Part shown: in pieces, positions 22,744 through 34,549 of the stretch
Numbering within the stretch: position 1 is the first letter of the stretch
How the letters are laid out: every line of letters begins with the position of its first letter
DNA from: Isoetes taiwanensis
Taxonomy: Eukaryota > Streptophyta > Lycopodiopsida > Isoetales > Isoetaceae
Assembly: GCA_021234155.1 (NCBI GenBank)
Contig: JAJEKV010000015.1
Span: 5,031,194-5,095,193 of the forward strand
Length of the DNA: 64,000 nucleotides
Reading direction: 5' to 3'
Translations under genes and position numbers: made by a program
Notes under the pieces: generated by a model
The model's database searches: none
What the model saw: only the letters and a program-made list of their open reading frames with translations
Told to the model about the DNA's origin: nothing

Positions 22744-25090
22744 GGAGATCTTTGGCATCTAAATTACTTGATGTACTGGCACAGTGGTCGTCATCCTGCA
22801 AGTCCTCTTGCATGCAAGAGAACCAGGGGGTGGATCCAGTGTGGTGGACTATGTGTTGGTGGCTGAGCAAGACATGCATTTGGTCAAACACCTCTGGGTG
22901 GGCACAAATAGTGGGGATGAAGAGGTCGACTTAGACCACCTTTGCAGCTGGCCTGATAGGCAGTTTGAACCACCCTGTGCAACAGCTCCTCGTATACCTC
23001 AGCTATGCAGAGGTTACGCCTATATGCTTAGATGACCTGGCAGTATCCCATGCTAGAGCAACAAATAAGTCAGTCGATTGATGTGCTCGGGATGGCTGTA
23101 GAAATGTGCTTTGGGAGAAGCCGCTCTGGATGAACCTCGGGGACCATAACCTTCCCACATAACCAATAGTTTGATGCTGAGTGCAAAGAAATCAAATGCT
23201 GGCTCCGCTAGGCTACAGATCCCGCTCTACGCCCGCATGCGACCAGATAGTACCGCGCTTTCCTCAAGGCCAACTATATTGTGGGGCAACAAAGGAAATT
23301 GTTTTGTCTCATGGATCATCATTCTAAGACCTTCTCGCAAAGGTGCTCGAAAAGCCAGTACAATCTGTAGAGAACACCTTCGAGCAGTGGAGGAAATACT
23401 TGTAGTAGCTCTATGATCCTCATAGTGCATAAGCAGCAATACCTCTGCAGGAAGGCCCATCGGTGGAAAATACAGAGGCAGATGTTGTCCAGGACTTACA
23501 ATAGCAGACTTTGATGGTATGCGGGCAGAGTTGCTGAAGTGGGCAGGGCTATCTATAGTACTAATCCTAACTGTCTTGTTCAACAGTGTGTTACAGGATG
23601 GTTTTCGCCCGCAATGGACCACTAAAAGAGTTGTTTCCATCTAAAAGACATGTGACCCACACTACCCCGCCAATTATCAGACAATCATGATAAATTCGGT
23701 ATTTGCAAAACTGGTAGCCGAGACTTGCGAGTAGTAGTCGATGGGCTGGGCAGAGGCAATAGATCTGGGGCCCCTCAACCGACAAAAATTACGCCCTGTC
23801 ACTCAACCATTGACCATGTATTCACGCTACAGGCTTTAGTTGAAGATAGCAAGCACTGTCACCAAGACCTGTATTGTTGCTTCATTCATTGACACTGCCA
23901 AGGCTTTTGATATTGTGCCTTGGAAAAAGCTGTGGGCAAGATTGTGACCTCTGGGGTCCCTACAGATCTGCAGAATGCAGTGTACTGGCTATATGAGTCA
24001 TGGTTAAACCAATTGCAGCCGTCAGGCCAACCACTCAACAGCCATATCGGGGGTTCTCCAGCGATGCCCTCTCTCTCCCACTCTGTTTGGACTCTACATT
24101 GATCAGTTAAAGAGCTGGCTCGCTGAAAATGAGGGCAATGGAGCTCAATTCTTGCAGCAGATCACCAGACAGCTAATATATGTTTGATGTGGACCTCCTA
24201 ACCCACATTTCAGAGGACATGCAGCGTCATCTTGATGCTTTGAACACATTATGCCAGGCCACTGACATTCGCGTCAACCTGGCCAAAACCAAGGTGGTCC
24301 TTCTATCATCCTCACATCAGCCAAGGCCTCTGTCCTTCAGTTATCGGGGACAAAATGGCATAATGTGGAAGTATTTGAGAGTGGAGTTTCCTTCTACAAT
24401 ATGCTAGAACACTTCCATCCGGTTAAGAGTGACAACGAGCTGGAAGGCACTGTATACAATGAAAAACAAAAGCCACAAAGCGGAACTGTATAATTGACCC
24501 GTCAGTCCCATCTGTTTAAGGTCCTGGTGGAACCCATCCTTCTATATGGGGTCGAAGTCTGTGGCCCGGTAGTATCCCTTGCTATATGGAATGACTTGGA
24601 GAAGGTACAGAACATGGGCACTAGGAGTGAAGTCCACAGTCCCATATCAAATCTTGTTGCAAGAGACATGTTTCTTGCATCTTCAGAGGGTAGCCCTTAA
24701 TTGCCACATCGTCTATTTTAAGAAATCAAGACAACAAATTACCAGTACATATAAATCCCACATTGAAATGGCGCCCCCAATGCTACCTGCCTATGAAGAA
24801 ACACAGTCTCATTGTCTCGATTCGCATAGGTGCACACCATCCCCGAATGGAGATAGGCAGATGGAGTGGGACAGGGTTTGCCAGTGCTGCCAAGGGAGAG
24901 CTGCAGAGATGAATGTCACACACTGTAGAGATATCCAGCGTATGAACAAATACGGACATGTTCTGCTAAGCTGGTCAGGCTCGACCAATCACTGCATGTG
25001 CTATTAAACACGGCATCAATTTAGATGCTGGGATCATACCTTCAGGAGGTCGTGGATATGCGGGCTCAGCTATGTACTCGAACAACCACT
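22744..25090 (+). mobile_element. LINE copy B, 5'-truncated
   Basis: On the plus strand it starts within the endonuclease (GGGSSVVDYVLVAEQDMHLV, 22840-22900). It continues through the linker, FNSVLQDGFRPQWTTKRVV (about 23580-23636, then an in-frame stop), FIDTAKAFDIVPW (about 23890-23925), a corrupted active-site box near 24172-24195 (YADD replaced), ILLYGVEVCGPV (about 24537-24572), and a C-terminal part to about 25090 with GVKSTVPYQILLQETCF. Frame changes are frequent. Its 5' end faces that of copy C (head to head, about 300 bases apart). Confidence 0.8.
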
Positions 25091-25139
25091 TGACATGTAT
25101 ATATATTTCATGATGTATATTTGCATAGTTTGTCAGCAT

Positions 25140-26413
25140 TCTTATTACTGCCACGGTTTTTCCCTCAAAACTCCTTCTAGACGGGGTTTTCTTAATCCAA
25201 ATAATAGTAAATCTGCTATGCTCCTTTATTGGATCTCATAGGTCGATTGGTCTCTCTAGATGATAAAAACCATTCAATGCGATTCTATTATTAAATAAAA
25301 TTTTAATTTTAGTTCTCTCTTGGCCTTTCTCCATGCACTTTTTATGTGGACAGCACTCTGTACTTGAGCAAGACGATGGAGGATGGTCAAAGTGCCAAGA
25401 GATATATCGTAGGACAAGGATGATGTCAAGAAAATCTCTTTTAGTATTCATCTTGACACTCTCTAGTAGTTGGATGCTTCAACAAATTAGACATCATTAT
25501 TTTCTTGTAGTATTTACTTACATGATGGACCACTATGTGTATTGGCTAGAGTTTGATCAAATAGGTTTGAGATTTAGACCTCTGTACCATAACATTCCGG
25601 CATAGTCGAAGGTTCTTGGCAGCCCCACCCATTCCTCTATGACTTTGGTGTCTGGTTTACACTTTTTTGCAGCTTAGCCACTACATTAAATGTTTTTAGT
25701 TCAATTCTTTTTGTCTGGTCCTTTCTTTTCCTTCATTAAACATCTTTTTTATTGGCAAAACCAGGTACTTGAGCAAGATGGAGAATGGAGAAAATCTCCT
25801 TTTATTGATGGAGGTCAAATATTCAAAGCTTTGCAAGGGCAAGCAGAAAAGGCTCATATCTACTATATGGAATTTGATCAAGTGTATATTGACAGTATCT
25901 AGCAGCTAGATACTCTCGCAACAACTTTAACATCATTTTTATCTTGTAATATGTACATACTTGATGGATTTCCATGTAGGAGCTAGAGTTTGAACATGCA
26001 TATTTGAGACTCGGATCTATAAGGATTGATTAATCATAAAAATTGCTCGTAAATTATGTAATATGTGCAGTGCATTTAGTCCATTAGCATTTTTCTTTCA
26101 GAAATTCTTCGAGACGGAATTCTTTTCTTGATAGTAATTGAATGTATTATTCTATTATACTGGATCTTCTAGGCCATTTTGGCCTGCATAGAAGGTAAGT
26201 TTCAATTAAATTTGGAAAGGACTCCTAGAGCAACAATCAGTCAATTCATAGAGGCAAAAACTTTGCTAAGTCTGTATATTGCCTTCTCTAAGCATCGAGT
26301 GCCCTGCGAGCAAAACGAGAATGTACTTTTTCTCAAATTAATGAATTTGTGCTTAGTACTTCTTATTAGCAGCGTACATCTTCATATACTACTTGGATAT
26401 CGCCACCTTTTTC
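25140..26413 (+). repeat. diverged duplicated segments, no gene seen
   Basis: GTACTTGAGCAAGA followed by an ATGGAG context occurs at about 25362 and 25765. Both sit after a TTTTAGTTC … CTTTCT stretch and before similar downstream text. A segment around 25177-25250 (GAC-GG-TT-TTCTT … TTGGATCTCATAGG) recurs at about 26110-26180. The repeats are diverged and nested rather than simply tandem. Open frames across them (25333-25605, 25690-25902) share VLEQDG but are not recognised. Confidence 0.4.
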
Positions 26414-27117
26414 TTACACCCTTTCTTCATTCAGGATGTAGGCATCCTTAGACATCTTGCCTCCCTTCTTCCTCTCCGGCTCGGGCCATGCTGGATAAGG
26501 TGGTGGTGCTGGCAGCTCCCCTTCCTCTGCTTGCTCTTCTTCAGAATCTCTAGCAGGTAAGGGTTTCTTGGGCACTCCCGATCTGCCTTCTTCTGAAAGA
26601 AGGTCTCTCTGTAGCTTGTACATGTTATCCAACTCAGAGTCAGTTGAGTCGAATGACGAGGGTGGGCCGTCCTCCGGGTTCCGTTCCGCTATGGCGATAT
26701 TCGATTTGCTCGTGGTCTTGGTCCTCCTCATCTTCTTGCGGGGCTGCTCGCATGCTTTCCCCTTCTTTTCCTTCTCTGCTTGGCGTTTCTTCTGAAGCTC
26801 CTCCTTCCTTGCGTTCTCGAGCTTCTCCAAAGCTCCCTCTGTAGCTTCCAGGCTTGCCTCTGCTTCTTCGTAAGTTTCTTCTTTGGGGCCTTTGTCTCGT
26901 CGGCCTTCTCCTCCTTGGCATGTTCTTCCTGGATCTCTTCGTTATATGAACCCAGATCCTTCTGAATTTCCTTCTGCTCGGGTGAGGATGGTGCGTGTTT
27001 GATCTCCTCCTCCACCTCTGTTTCTGTCTCCTCGTCTTCACTTCTGTCTCGAGCCTCCTTGACCTTCTGCTTCATGGCACCGACTTGGGTGCTCGCCTCT
27101 TGCACTTTCAAAGGCAT
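26414..27117 (-). pseudogene. charged coiled-coil reading frame, one frameshift
   Basis: Translation starts at 27117 (MPLKVQEASTQVGAMKQKVK) and runs through a Glu/Lys-rich stretch to about 26840. It shifts frame and continues as LEKLENARKEELQKKRQ to 26414. The combined product would be about 230 residues: strongly charged, coiled-coil forming, with basic tracts (KKLTKKQRQ, PRKKMRRTK) and a Pro-rich end (PAPPPYPAWPEPE). No enzyme motif is present. It could be a gag-like N-terminal frame of a retroelement or a decayed nuclear protein; I do not recognise it. A TATA box sits about 135 bases upstream (27249-27260). Confidence 0.4.
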
Positions 27118-29261
27118 TCTGGCAGTCTATTTGGTGCGCGCCACATCAAACAAAATTGGATTTCGACATCAGGTGCCCAAAAATATGCTAGGAGGTGGGA
27201 GCAAGAGAAGGGAAAATAATAAAACCCTAATTTTAGAAGGTGATACCTCTATTTATAGGCTTGGCAAATTTAGGGTTCCCTATGGGATATATCTAACTTT
27301 TACCATAAATGGAATATGTTTGTCTTAAAAATTATATTTCTTTAGCAGTGTTATGCTACTTTTACTCTTGAGTTGTGCCAGGAGGCATTTTGGGCTTGCC
27401 AAAAGTGGCTCTGGCGCAAGTCTGGACTCTGGAGTAATTAGCCTTAATTTCCAAGTTCCTTAGCTATTTTGGGATTTTCGACATGTTATCCTAACTAAAT
27501 TCATGTTTTTAAGCTCGATTCCCTATTAGTTTTTCATTTTGGAGTCATTATGGATCTAAAAAAAAGGTTTGCTCTAGAGTTATGCCTGAGGGCATTCTGG
27601 GGTTGCCAAAAGTGGCTCTGGTGCAACTTTGGAGCAAAGGTCCAATTTGGCCAAGACAATTTTTATCTCCCTGCAACTTTTATTCAATTTCATTCCAACT
27701 ATTTAACTATTAACTAACTACTTATTCTAGGGATTATCACTCCTTACAATTATAATTCTAGCATATGAGAATTTTTTTTCCTCATAGTTTTGAGGTCATA
27801 GTTTGTGATTTTTCCCAAACTTCAAGTTCTACTGGGTTAGTTCTCCAACTAGGATTAATGGCCAGTGTTGATCTTGATCTATCATTGCATAGAGAGATAA
27901 AAAGGATTTAGGTCTCGACTGTAGCCTGTCGGAGACGTAACCCCAAGGCTACTCCAAGATTACATCTCCCTTGGTCCGGTGAGGTAAAAAGATTGCTCCT
28001 TCCAAGAGGTATCTTGCCGTAGCAGGCAGCTAGAGAGACAAGGTTGCTTCCGCTCGTACTCTGAGGTGATGCATCACCTAGGAGGGGTCAAACCCATACC
28101 TTGCCCTCACGTAGTGACAAGATATCAGGCCTAGCTTGCTATGGATCCTCGGCAGTCAAGCACACCCTGAATTCCTCTGCAATCGAAACAAGTCCCCTAT
28201 TCTAAGCCAGTCAAGGCCCTAGGCCCGTGGACGATCAGGCGGGCTCTCTATGCACAGGCCACATTGTAATGGGAATTACAGAGGTCTAACTACTAGAATC
28301 ATGCTACACATGGCTCCTGGGTCTCTACCCCATTACCCCCATACACAAGAGGTGCAAAACAGAGTATCATACCATGATCATCTAACATCATAATAGAAGA
28401 ATAGTTCTAATACATCATATCTAATTCCTAAAGAATACAAGGGTCAGTGTTCTTTGGTCAGTCAGGTTCTAGGGTTAATGGTCTATGAGCATGTAACACT
28501 AAAACAAAGGTGCTTCCTAGCCTAAATCCTACTGCTAAGCTAGGATTGACAACCCAAACTATAACCAACCTGCTCCTTCACCCAACTCTCCACAGAAATT
28601 GCTTGACATGGTGCTCTCCACCAAATACGAAGGCGCTAGGGCAGCGCCTTAGATATGTGAGCTCTACTCGAGCTCTTAGACTGCCTTCTGCCCTCCAAAG
28701 CCCAAAATGACCTCCGGAAGCTCCTCAATCGGATACTAGCCCAGAAACCCAAAAAGCTTTAGGTTTTATGCTCTCTCCCTTATATAGGCCTCGAAATTGG
28801 TGCCTTGGTCTGCGATTGGGTACTTGGTCCAATGATGCCTTGCCACATGGCAAGTGGGGCCACTAGCACCTTTATGGCAAATACCTATTAATAGGTATTT
28901 GGAAAGGGGGAGGGGTTTCCCCTTGACATGTGTCACATATGCAATGGGGCATGTGCCACACATGTGGGCTCATTGGTAGTATTATACCATTAGTATAATA
29001 TACCAATATGATTGTGATCTACCCTTGTACATGTCATCTTGGTGATGTGTATTGTGGCATGGCAGATTCCTAGCATATATTATACTGGAACATCACATTA
29101 TCTGAAAGGTTACAGCTGGAAATAGAAATAACTTAGAAGCTACAAATGTTTATTTGGATTTTTTTATACTAGATAACGATCCTACTCAAAGGAACTATAT
29201 TAAGGTTAGTATTCACATCATGAAATAACATATTTGAAAGAGGTGTGACACAACCATATGG
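27118..29261 (-). other. leader/LTR-like region with repeats and palindromes
   Basis: No gene is seen. Two related 55-base segments (27373-27427 and 27578-27632) share GCCAAAAGTGGCTCTGG. A second minus-strand TATA-like box (CCTATATAAGGGAG) is at about 28776-28789. A perfect 24-bp palindrome spans 28878-28901 (centre CTATTAATAG), and an imperfect one spans 28972-29005. The pattern of TATA box, palindromes and long leader ahead of a gag-like frame would fit an LTR/leader of a retroelement or pararetrovirus-like sequence, but no second LTR or primer-binding site was found. Confidence 0.3.
27249..27260 (-). promoter_or_regulatory. TATA box upstream of coiled-coil frame
   Basis: On minus, GCCTATAAATAG lies about 135 bases before the first ATG of the reading frame at 27117. 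The spacing suits a promoter with a normal 5' leader. Confidence 0.45.
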
Positions 29262-31090
29262 TTGTATTTTTCTAAAGGAAGGAAGGAAGGAAGGTACTTT
29301 TATCGTTCACGGAGACCAATCGGTCTATGGGACCCAATACAAAAACGCTGGTGGTGCTTGATTACCGCCGGATTAAAAACCACACCGCCGGGCGGTTTCG
29401 AGGGAAAACCGCGGCAGCAATCAGCCCGGACAAACCGTCCGCATATAAAATGCAGAAACACCCAAATATATACAGTCATGCAACGCGACCCTAGTGCCTA
29501 ATCACGGCAGCAAAGGGGGCAAAGGTGACCTCGCAGTCCCAAGATCAATGTACGACCCTGCGTGGCACGACCGACCCGCAGGTTCATCAGCAAATGGGCG
29601 GGCAAGTTCGGGCCGCATTAAGGAGCCGAAGGGAGCCGTGATTCGTCCTTTGGATCCGACCGGAACGCTGCAAGTCCGAAAGTGTGAGACCATCCTCAAT
29701 GGCACCGCTTGACAAAGACCGACAGAGCCTGCCCCGGGCGGGCTCCCCTAATCCACCCTCGCCTGCCTCGGGATGCGAAGATGGTGGGCACTGTGCTTAA
29801 TGGAGGCAATGAGTCCGCTGCCGTGGCGCAGCTGGGAACGCAGTAGAGCCGCGGCCCCGGCTAACATCGGGCTGATGTGCTCCTTGTAATGGGCCGCTTT
29901 GACCGTTTAGAGCCGCCGGGTCCCGCAGCTTGCCAAGGAAACAAGCTGCCAGTATGGCCTCAAGAAGCTGCCACGATGGGTCGGGCCAGGTCCACCTGGC
30001 ACGACCGCGGTTCTCGCACGCTCCATCCGGGCGAACCATCGATTTCTTTACCCTCCAACAAAGTTCTAAGCCACAAGGACCCATTGCCACGTAAGCCGCA
30101 AGGGAGCCGAAAGCATCACCCATAGTAACCACTTTCTGAAAAATAGACGATGTGTCTATCAAGGGCTGTTCAAGCGGCAAGAATCCAGCCTCCGCAGTAG
30201 CCAACTGATAGGGGATCATAAGGTTCCACCCTGCGCCTCTGCGGCTAAAATGCTTCTCGTGACCTGCTCCAAGTCATTCCGTGTCGCCAAAGAGACGACC
30301 GCCCCAAACCTCGACCCGCATTTGGAAGGACAGCCTCACCGGTGCCGAACGGATGTGATCGATGGCCCCAATCATAGAGCTCGCACGGTGATCAAGAGTT
30401 CTCGCATGGCATAAAGCGCTTTCCAAACTGTTTGTCCAATAGTTTTATAGACGCCTCAAAGAGAGCGAGGAGGGGAACTCCACCCCTAGGTACTTGTAGG
30501 TGGGCGGACGTCCACGGTCGCCCCCGGATATGTGAGTGCAGGAGGCATGGGGTGACGTGAAGAGGATATGAGAACCACCGTCTTGGCCGATTCATCGCAA
30601 GATGTCCAGAGCCCGACAAAATGTGTCTAGGGCATCCGGTGAGATCGCATAGCTTCGGTGTGGGCCAGCAGCCAACATCGTCCCCGCGATGATGAGCTGG
30701 TGGATGACCTGGTGCAAAAAGTCACCATCCCCCATGCTTTCAAGCCCGAGGCTCTAACCGATCAATGTAGAGGTCAAAAGTGTTGGCGAGAGGGGGGCCC
30801 GGACCCGATACTACCGGTGAATGCTTGGCCCGTACCGCATCCAAACAACTCTCATACAACTGTATATAGCATTACCTTGCACGGTGGCGGGAGCCCCAGC
30901 TGACCTTTAGCCTAGCCTGCCTTTTCCCGGGGAACCGTATCAAAAGCCTTTCTAAGTCCACAAAGCAAGAATACAAGTCCTGTCGATGATTCCGGCTGTC
31001 TTCAATCAGTGCCCGCAGTGTAAAGATATGGTCAATCGTTGAGTGGCGGGGTCTAAAGCCTGCCTGTGTGAGGGAAAGGAGCTTAGACAA
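29262..31090 (-). mobile_element. LINE copy D, 3' half with (CTTC)n-like tail
   Basis: The 5' end is truncated within the RT: it begins near 31090 with QAGFRPRHSTIDHIFTLR and LYSCFVDL, reading right to left. Degenerate RT and post-RT sequence follows. On minus the copy ends in GACCGATTGGTCTCCGTGAA, CGATAAAAGTA and a CCTT microsatellite (plus strand GGAAGGAAGGAAGG, 29277-29294). It is unusually GC-rich compared with its surroundings. Coding is broken throughout. This is the only copy of the A-D family whose 3' end is clearly visible, and it defines the tail motif seen at 5262 and 5515. Confidence 0.75.
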
Positions 31091-31918
31091 AGGAGAATGT
31101 GCAAAATGAAACCCATATAACTACAACTTCACCTATATGGAGAACTTGGACTGATTTTCTTATAATCTTCCCATAATACAAATTTTAAGTGTTGTATATG
31201 TTCAATCTGGATTCAGAGAGATCTTTCAGAGGAAATGCAGATATGCAAGTTTGTTGATGGAGAATATTACTTTATTCTAGTGTTTAGAAGTTATGCAACA
31301 TTTATTTATGGGCTATGTCATATAATCCGGGATGCATTTTTGGATTCTATTTCTTTCAATAAAGACCTTTTATGAAATTTTAACATTGTTAGTTCAATGG
31401 AGATTGTCCACTATTAAGTTGGGCAATGCAAGTGCAAAAGATTGCAAATGAGAAGATGATTACTATTCCCTAAATCATGTGCACACGTGTGTTTTCTCAT
31501 GTTGGGAAGGAGTTGCAGAGCCTCTTTCATTTTAAAGTTGCAGTTTTAGATTTCTAAAATGCGCATTTATTTTCCTCAGACAAAACAGGGCAATGTGTAC
31601 TGAGGAAGTGCATGCATGCAGATAAACTTGCATCACTCAATAATGGTTACAGAATGTAGAGGCCAATCTAACTATGCTTGGCTTTAGTCACTAAAACTAC
31701 ATCTGCTTCATTCAAGAGAATCAAAACATAAGGCCTTGTTTGTTGTCACTTTATAAATTGGAAGTCATAGGGCGTGCAAAGATCAATACAAAATGTGAAA
31801 ATTATGCCAAGTGTTTACCACCAAATTGCCATCGCTGCTTCTCTACAATGATAGTTCAACAATTCAATAGCTTAGTCTCACAATCAAAATGTCAACATAG
31901 CTTCATGCCAACAACCAT
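31091..31918. other. spacer and 3' side of F-box gene
   Basis: AT-rich unique sequence. The part next to 31918 should hold the 3' untranslated region of the F-box gene. No other feature is supported. Confidence 0.4.
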
Positions 31919-33085
31919 TCAAACCGTCAGCAAGCTAGGAGTAAATTTCATGTCAAAGCCACCAGACCAACCTTTCATTGGTCCTTCAAGCTCCCAACAA
32001 CCCTTTCTCATGTTGTAATTAAGCAAAGCTGTCCTTTTCCCAAATAAGGGTACCATGACTTTGATAACATGGCCCATGCAATGTGTTCTAAAACATTTTG
32101 ATTCCTTCCATTGAACCTTGAGATTGTGTTTTTCCAAGAATGTATTGATGTCAAGTTTGGTAATTAAACCCCACTTGATGATGCCCTTGCAACATGAATG
32201 CTCATTCCAAAGCATGATCGCGGGTCCCAAACAAGATATTAATATCGGCTTCTTCCCGCAAAGAACAATTTTTTCAGTTGCATTATCATTTGGAGAAACA
32301 TAGCTTTTTACACTCCATCTATCATGTTCAAAATTGTATGTAATTATTTCCTTTTGGTAGCGATAAAAATTAACCAAGGTAGTCTCAAGTTTATCTCGAA
32401 AGGGGCCATCTAAGGTAAGGGTGTTCCCCTTGTTCCAAGTATTGATTTTTGAATCAAATATTTCTGTATGCATAATAGATGGCTTCCCATCATATGAAAG
32501 AGCTACTATCTTGAACGAAGCTGGTGATGTTGAGCTATCCACATTCATACAAGACGGATAAAATCCCTTAGAGGGAGCGGAAATCACTTTCCAATTATTC
32601 TTTAATGGATTCCCAACTCCGATATACTTCTCATCTTTGCACCAGTCCCTTATGCAGACTATGCCTTGATCAGAGCAGTGCTTCCACTCGGATTTTTTAA
32701 GCGGCAGATTCAGTATTGTGTAAGGACTCCAATTCAATTTTTGATTAGAATAAGATCTCCTCCATAGTGTAGCCCACATATTGTGCCTTTGCCTGTGCCT
32801 GTATTGGCACTTGGCAAAATAGTGTGAAGACAGAATTGCATCTTTCCACTGTTTGCAAACAAGCAAGCATGATCTGAAAAGATGGTCAACTTCGAGGCAT
32901 GCTAAAACTCTCAATTGAAGATCAAAAGGAAGTAAGTTCCACTCTGGAGAAGGGAGCTTTCTTCTTTTTGCCTCATACTGCGAGTTCTTCAACATTCTTT
33001 TCCTCTTCAATCGAAGAGCTGCTTCAGCTGCCAAAGAAGCTTCTCTTCTCACAACGCAAGTTCTCTTCATTCTCTCTCTGGCCAT
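31919..33085 (-). CDS. F-box protein, single exon, intact
   Basis: A 388-residue uninterrupted frame starts at MARERMKRTC. A basic N-terminal region (to about residue 45) precedes an F-box at about residues 47-95 (WNLLPFDLQLRVLACLEVDH, then CLLVCKQWKDAI). F-boxes bind SKP1 in SCF ubiquitin ligases, and the rest of the protein selects the substrate. The C-terminal 290 residues contain repeating segments with aromatic and Gly positions (IFDSKINTWNKGNTL, YNFEHDRWSVKSY, LNYNMRKGCWELEGPMKGW), consistent with a kelch-like/beta-propeller region as in plant F-box/kelch proteins. There is no signal peptide. No lesion is visible, so this is the best candidate for a working host gene in the window. The substrate is unknown. 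Confidence 0.85.
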   Translation of the reverse strand: MARERMKRTCVVRREASLAAEAALRLKRKRMLKNSQYEAKRRKLPSPEWNLLPFDLQLRVLACLEVDHLFRSCLLVCKQWKDAILSSHYFAKCQYRHRQRHNMWATLWRRSYSNQKLNWSPYTILNLPLKKSEWKHCSDQGIVCIRDWCKDEKYIGVGNPLKNNWKVISAPSKGFYPSCMNVDSSTSPASFKIVALSYDGKPSIMHTEIFDSKINTWNKGNTLTLDGPFRDKLETTLVNFYRYQKEIITYNFEHDRWSVKSYVSPNDNATEKIVLCGKKPILISCLGPAIMLWNEHSCCKGIIKWGLITKLDINTFLEKHNLKVQWKESKCFRTHCMGHVIKVMVPLFGKRTALLNYNMRKGCWELEGPMKGWSGGFDMKFTPSLLTV

Positions 33086-34549
33086 GGCAACGAATCTCCC
33101 AATGGAAGCCTAAAATGTTGTAATGTCTAATGGCTAAAGGCCTAATATAACGTGTAATGGGCAAAGGCCTTTTCCACGTCCCCAAAATGTAACTTCTATG
33201 GGTAAAAGCCTTTTCCTTTTGCCCAAAATTTTGACGACAGAAATATGGACTATCACTATATTCTCCGGATTGCGAGTGTTTTTGATGGTGGAAGCGGATT
33301 TCCTGCTGGGCCTGGGCGGTCGGAGGCGAGGCGAAACCCTGAGGTAAGTACTGCCCAGAGTCAGAGCTTCTTTTTGTACAAGAAGAGCATAAGCCAAATG
33401 TCATTTAGAAATTTCTCCGGAAACAGGAAAGAGCATGAGGGATTTCATAATAGAAGCAGAGAATCGATGAAAAAGATGAAAGCAATGGCAAGGAAGATAA
33501 TTAGTTCTTAATTTACCTATGATAACTGGCCCAATCTTGCAGAAGTTTACCAATGCCCCTCGTTCTATTTGGAGAGTGCTACCCTTGCCAGATCGTTTTA
33601 ATTATGGAGCTTTTGTGAAGAGGGATATCATTTATTTATGGATTGCCTATTATCTCCATTTGCCTGGCCCTATTCTCCTTGACCTGTTCATCCCATTCTA
33701 TGTTTTAGCCAGGTTTACGTACTTCACTTTGGAACGTGACAAAGGATGTAAAGCGTAAATTTTTGTTGGGACGTTGGGAGAGCTTGTTTTATTTATTTAG
33801 ATTTACGGATTCAAGGAGGTTGATACACATATGTTTTGTGCAGTTTCGTCGCTTTCAGCTGGGGCTGGGAGGGCGCCCTTGGCACCCCTACAAGACTGAT
33901 ATATTAGCGACAAAAAGCATGTACTATTACTATCAAACATTGATTTTCTTTTCAAGCCTTTGCAGAAGGCTGTACTTGTCGTATCTTAATTGCAACGTGT
34001 TCCAGTTTGATGAGCAGTGGCATTGGCAAATAGGGGACGGGCTACATAGAATTGAGGCAGTGTGCAATAATTTATGGTTTCTTTGCACCAAGATTAGGTT
34101 ACGTATCTTCATGAAGCGACGTGGCAATTCTTCCTGTGCCTTTTCTGCAACGGCATCACCATAATCGATGCCCAAGTTTAGGGCTCTACTATGAACCAAA
34201 ATACAGATAATATAATTCCGTCTGCCTCTATATTCTGCAGTTGAAGAAGGCAAATTAGATTAGTCATAAATGAAGAGGATGCTAGTGAAGAGGATGTTAA
34301 TTCGACATTGCAGCCAAGGATTAGACATGGGTAGAGAGGCTCCAAATACATTTCATGGCATGGATAATCACAAGGAGTGCATCAGTTCCACATCTTATCA
34401 TTGTAACTGAATTTCTAACTTTTTCCTTTCACATGGGCACAACATTTGAAGTGATTAGAGGCATCGGAGGTGCATAGACATTTTGGGATGTCTTGTGTGT
34501 CCAATAATGTCAAACTGCAAGATTTCAAAGGATCTGCACTAAAGATTTT
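33086..34549. other. upstream of F-box gene, no clear gene
   Basis: 33086-33240 should contain the promoter and leader of the F-box gene. It includes repeated GGCAAAGGCCTTTTCC-like text (33130-33220). On plus, CCTGAGGTAAGTA at about 33340 looks like a splice donor. Frames at 33245-33511, 33519-33758 and 33736-34164 are open but unrecognised. A divergent non-coding or short-exon transcript is possible but not shown. Confidence 0.3.

Noticed and set aside
23227-23640. Minus-strand 137-residue frame
   Set aside because: Antisense of the LINE B linker and RT on plus.
26640-27041. Arg-rich minus-strand frame overlapping the coiled-coil frame
   Set aside because: It is the other-frame reading of the same Glu/Lys-rich repeats. 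The frame starting at 27117 has better start context and a TATA box.
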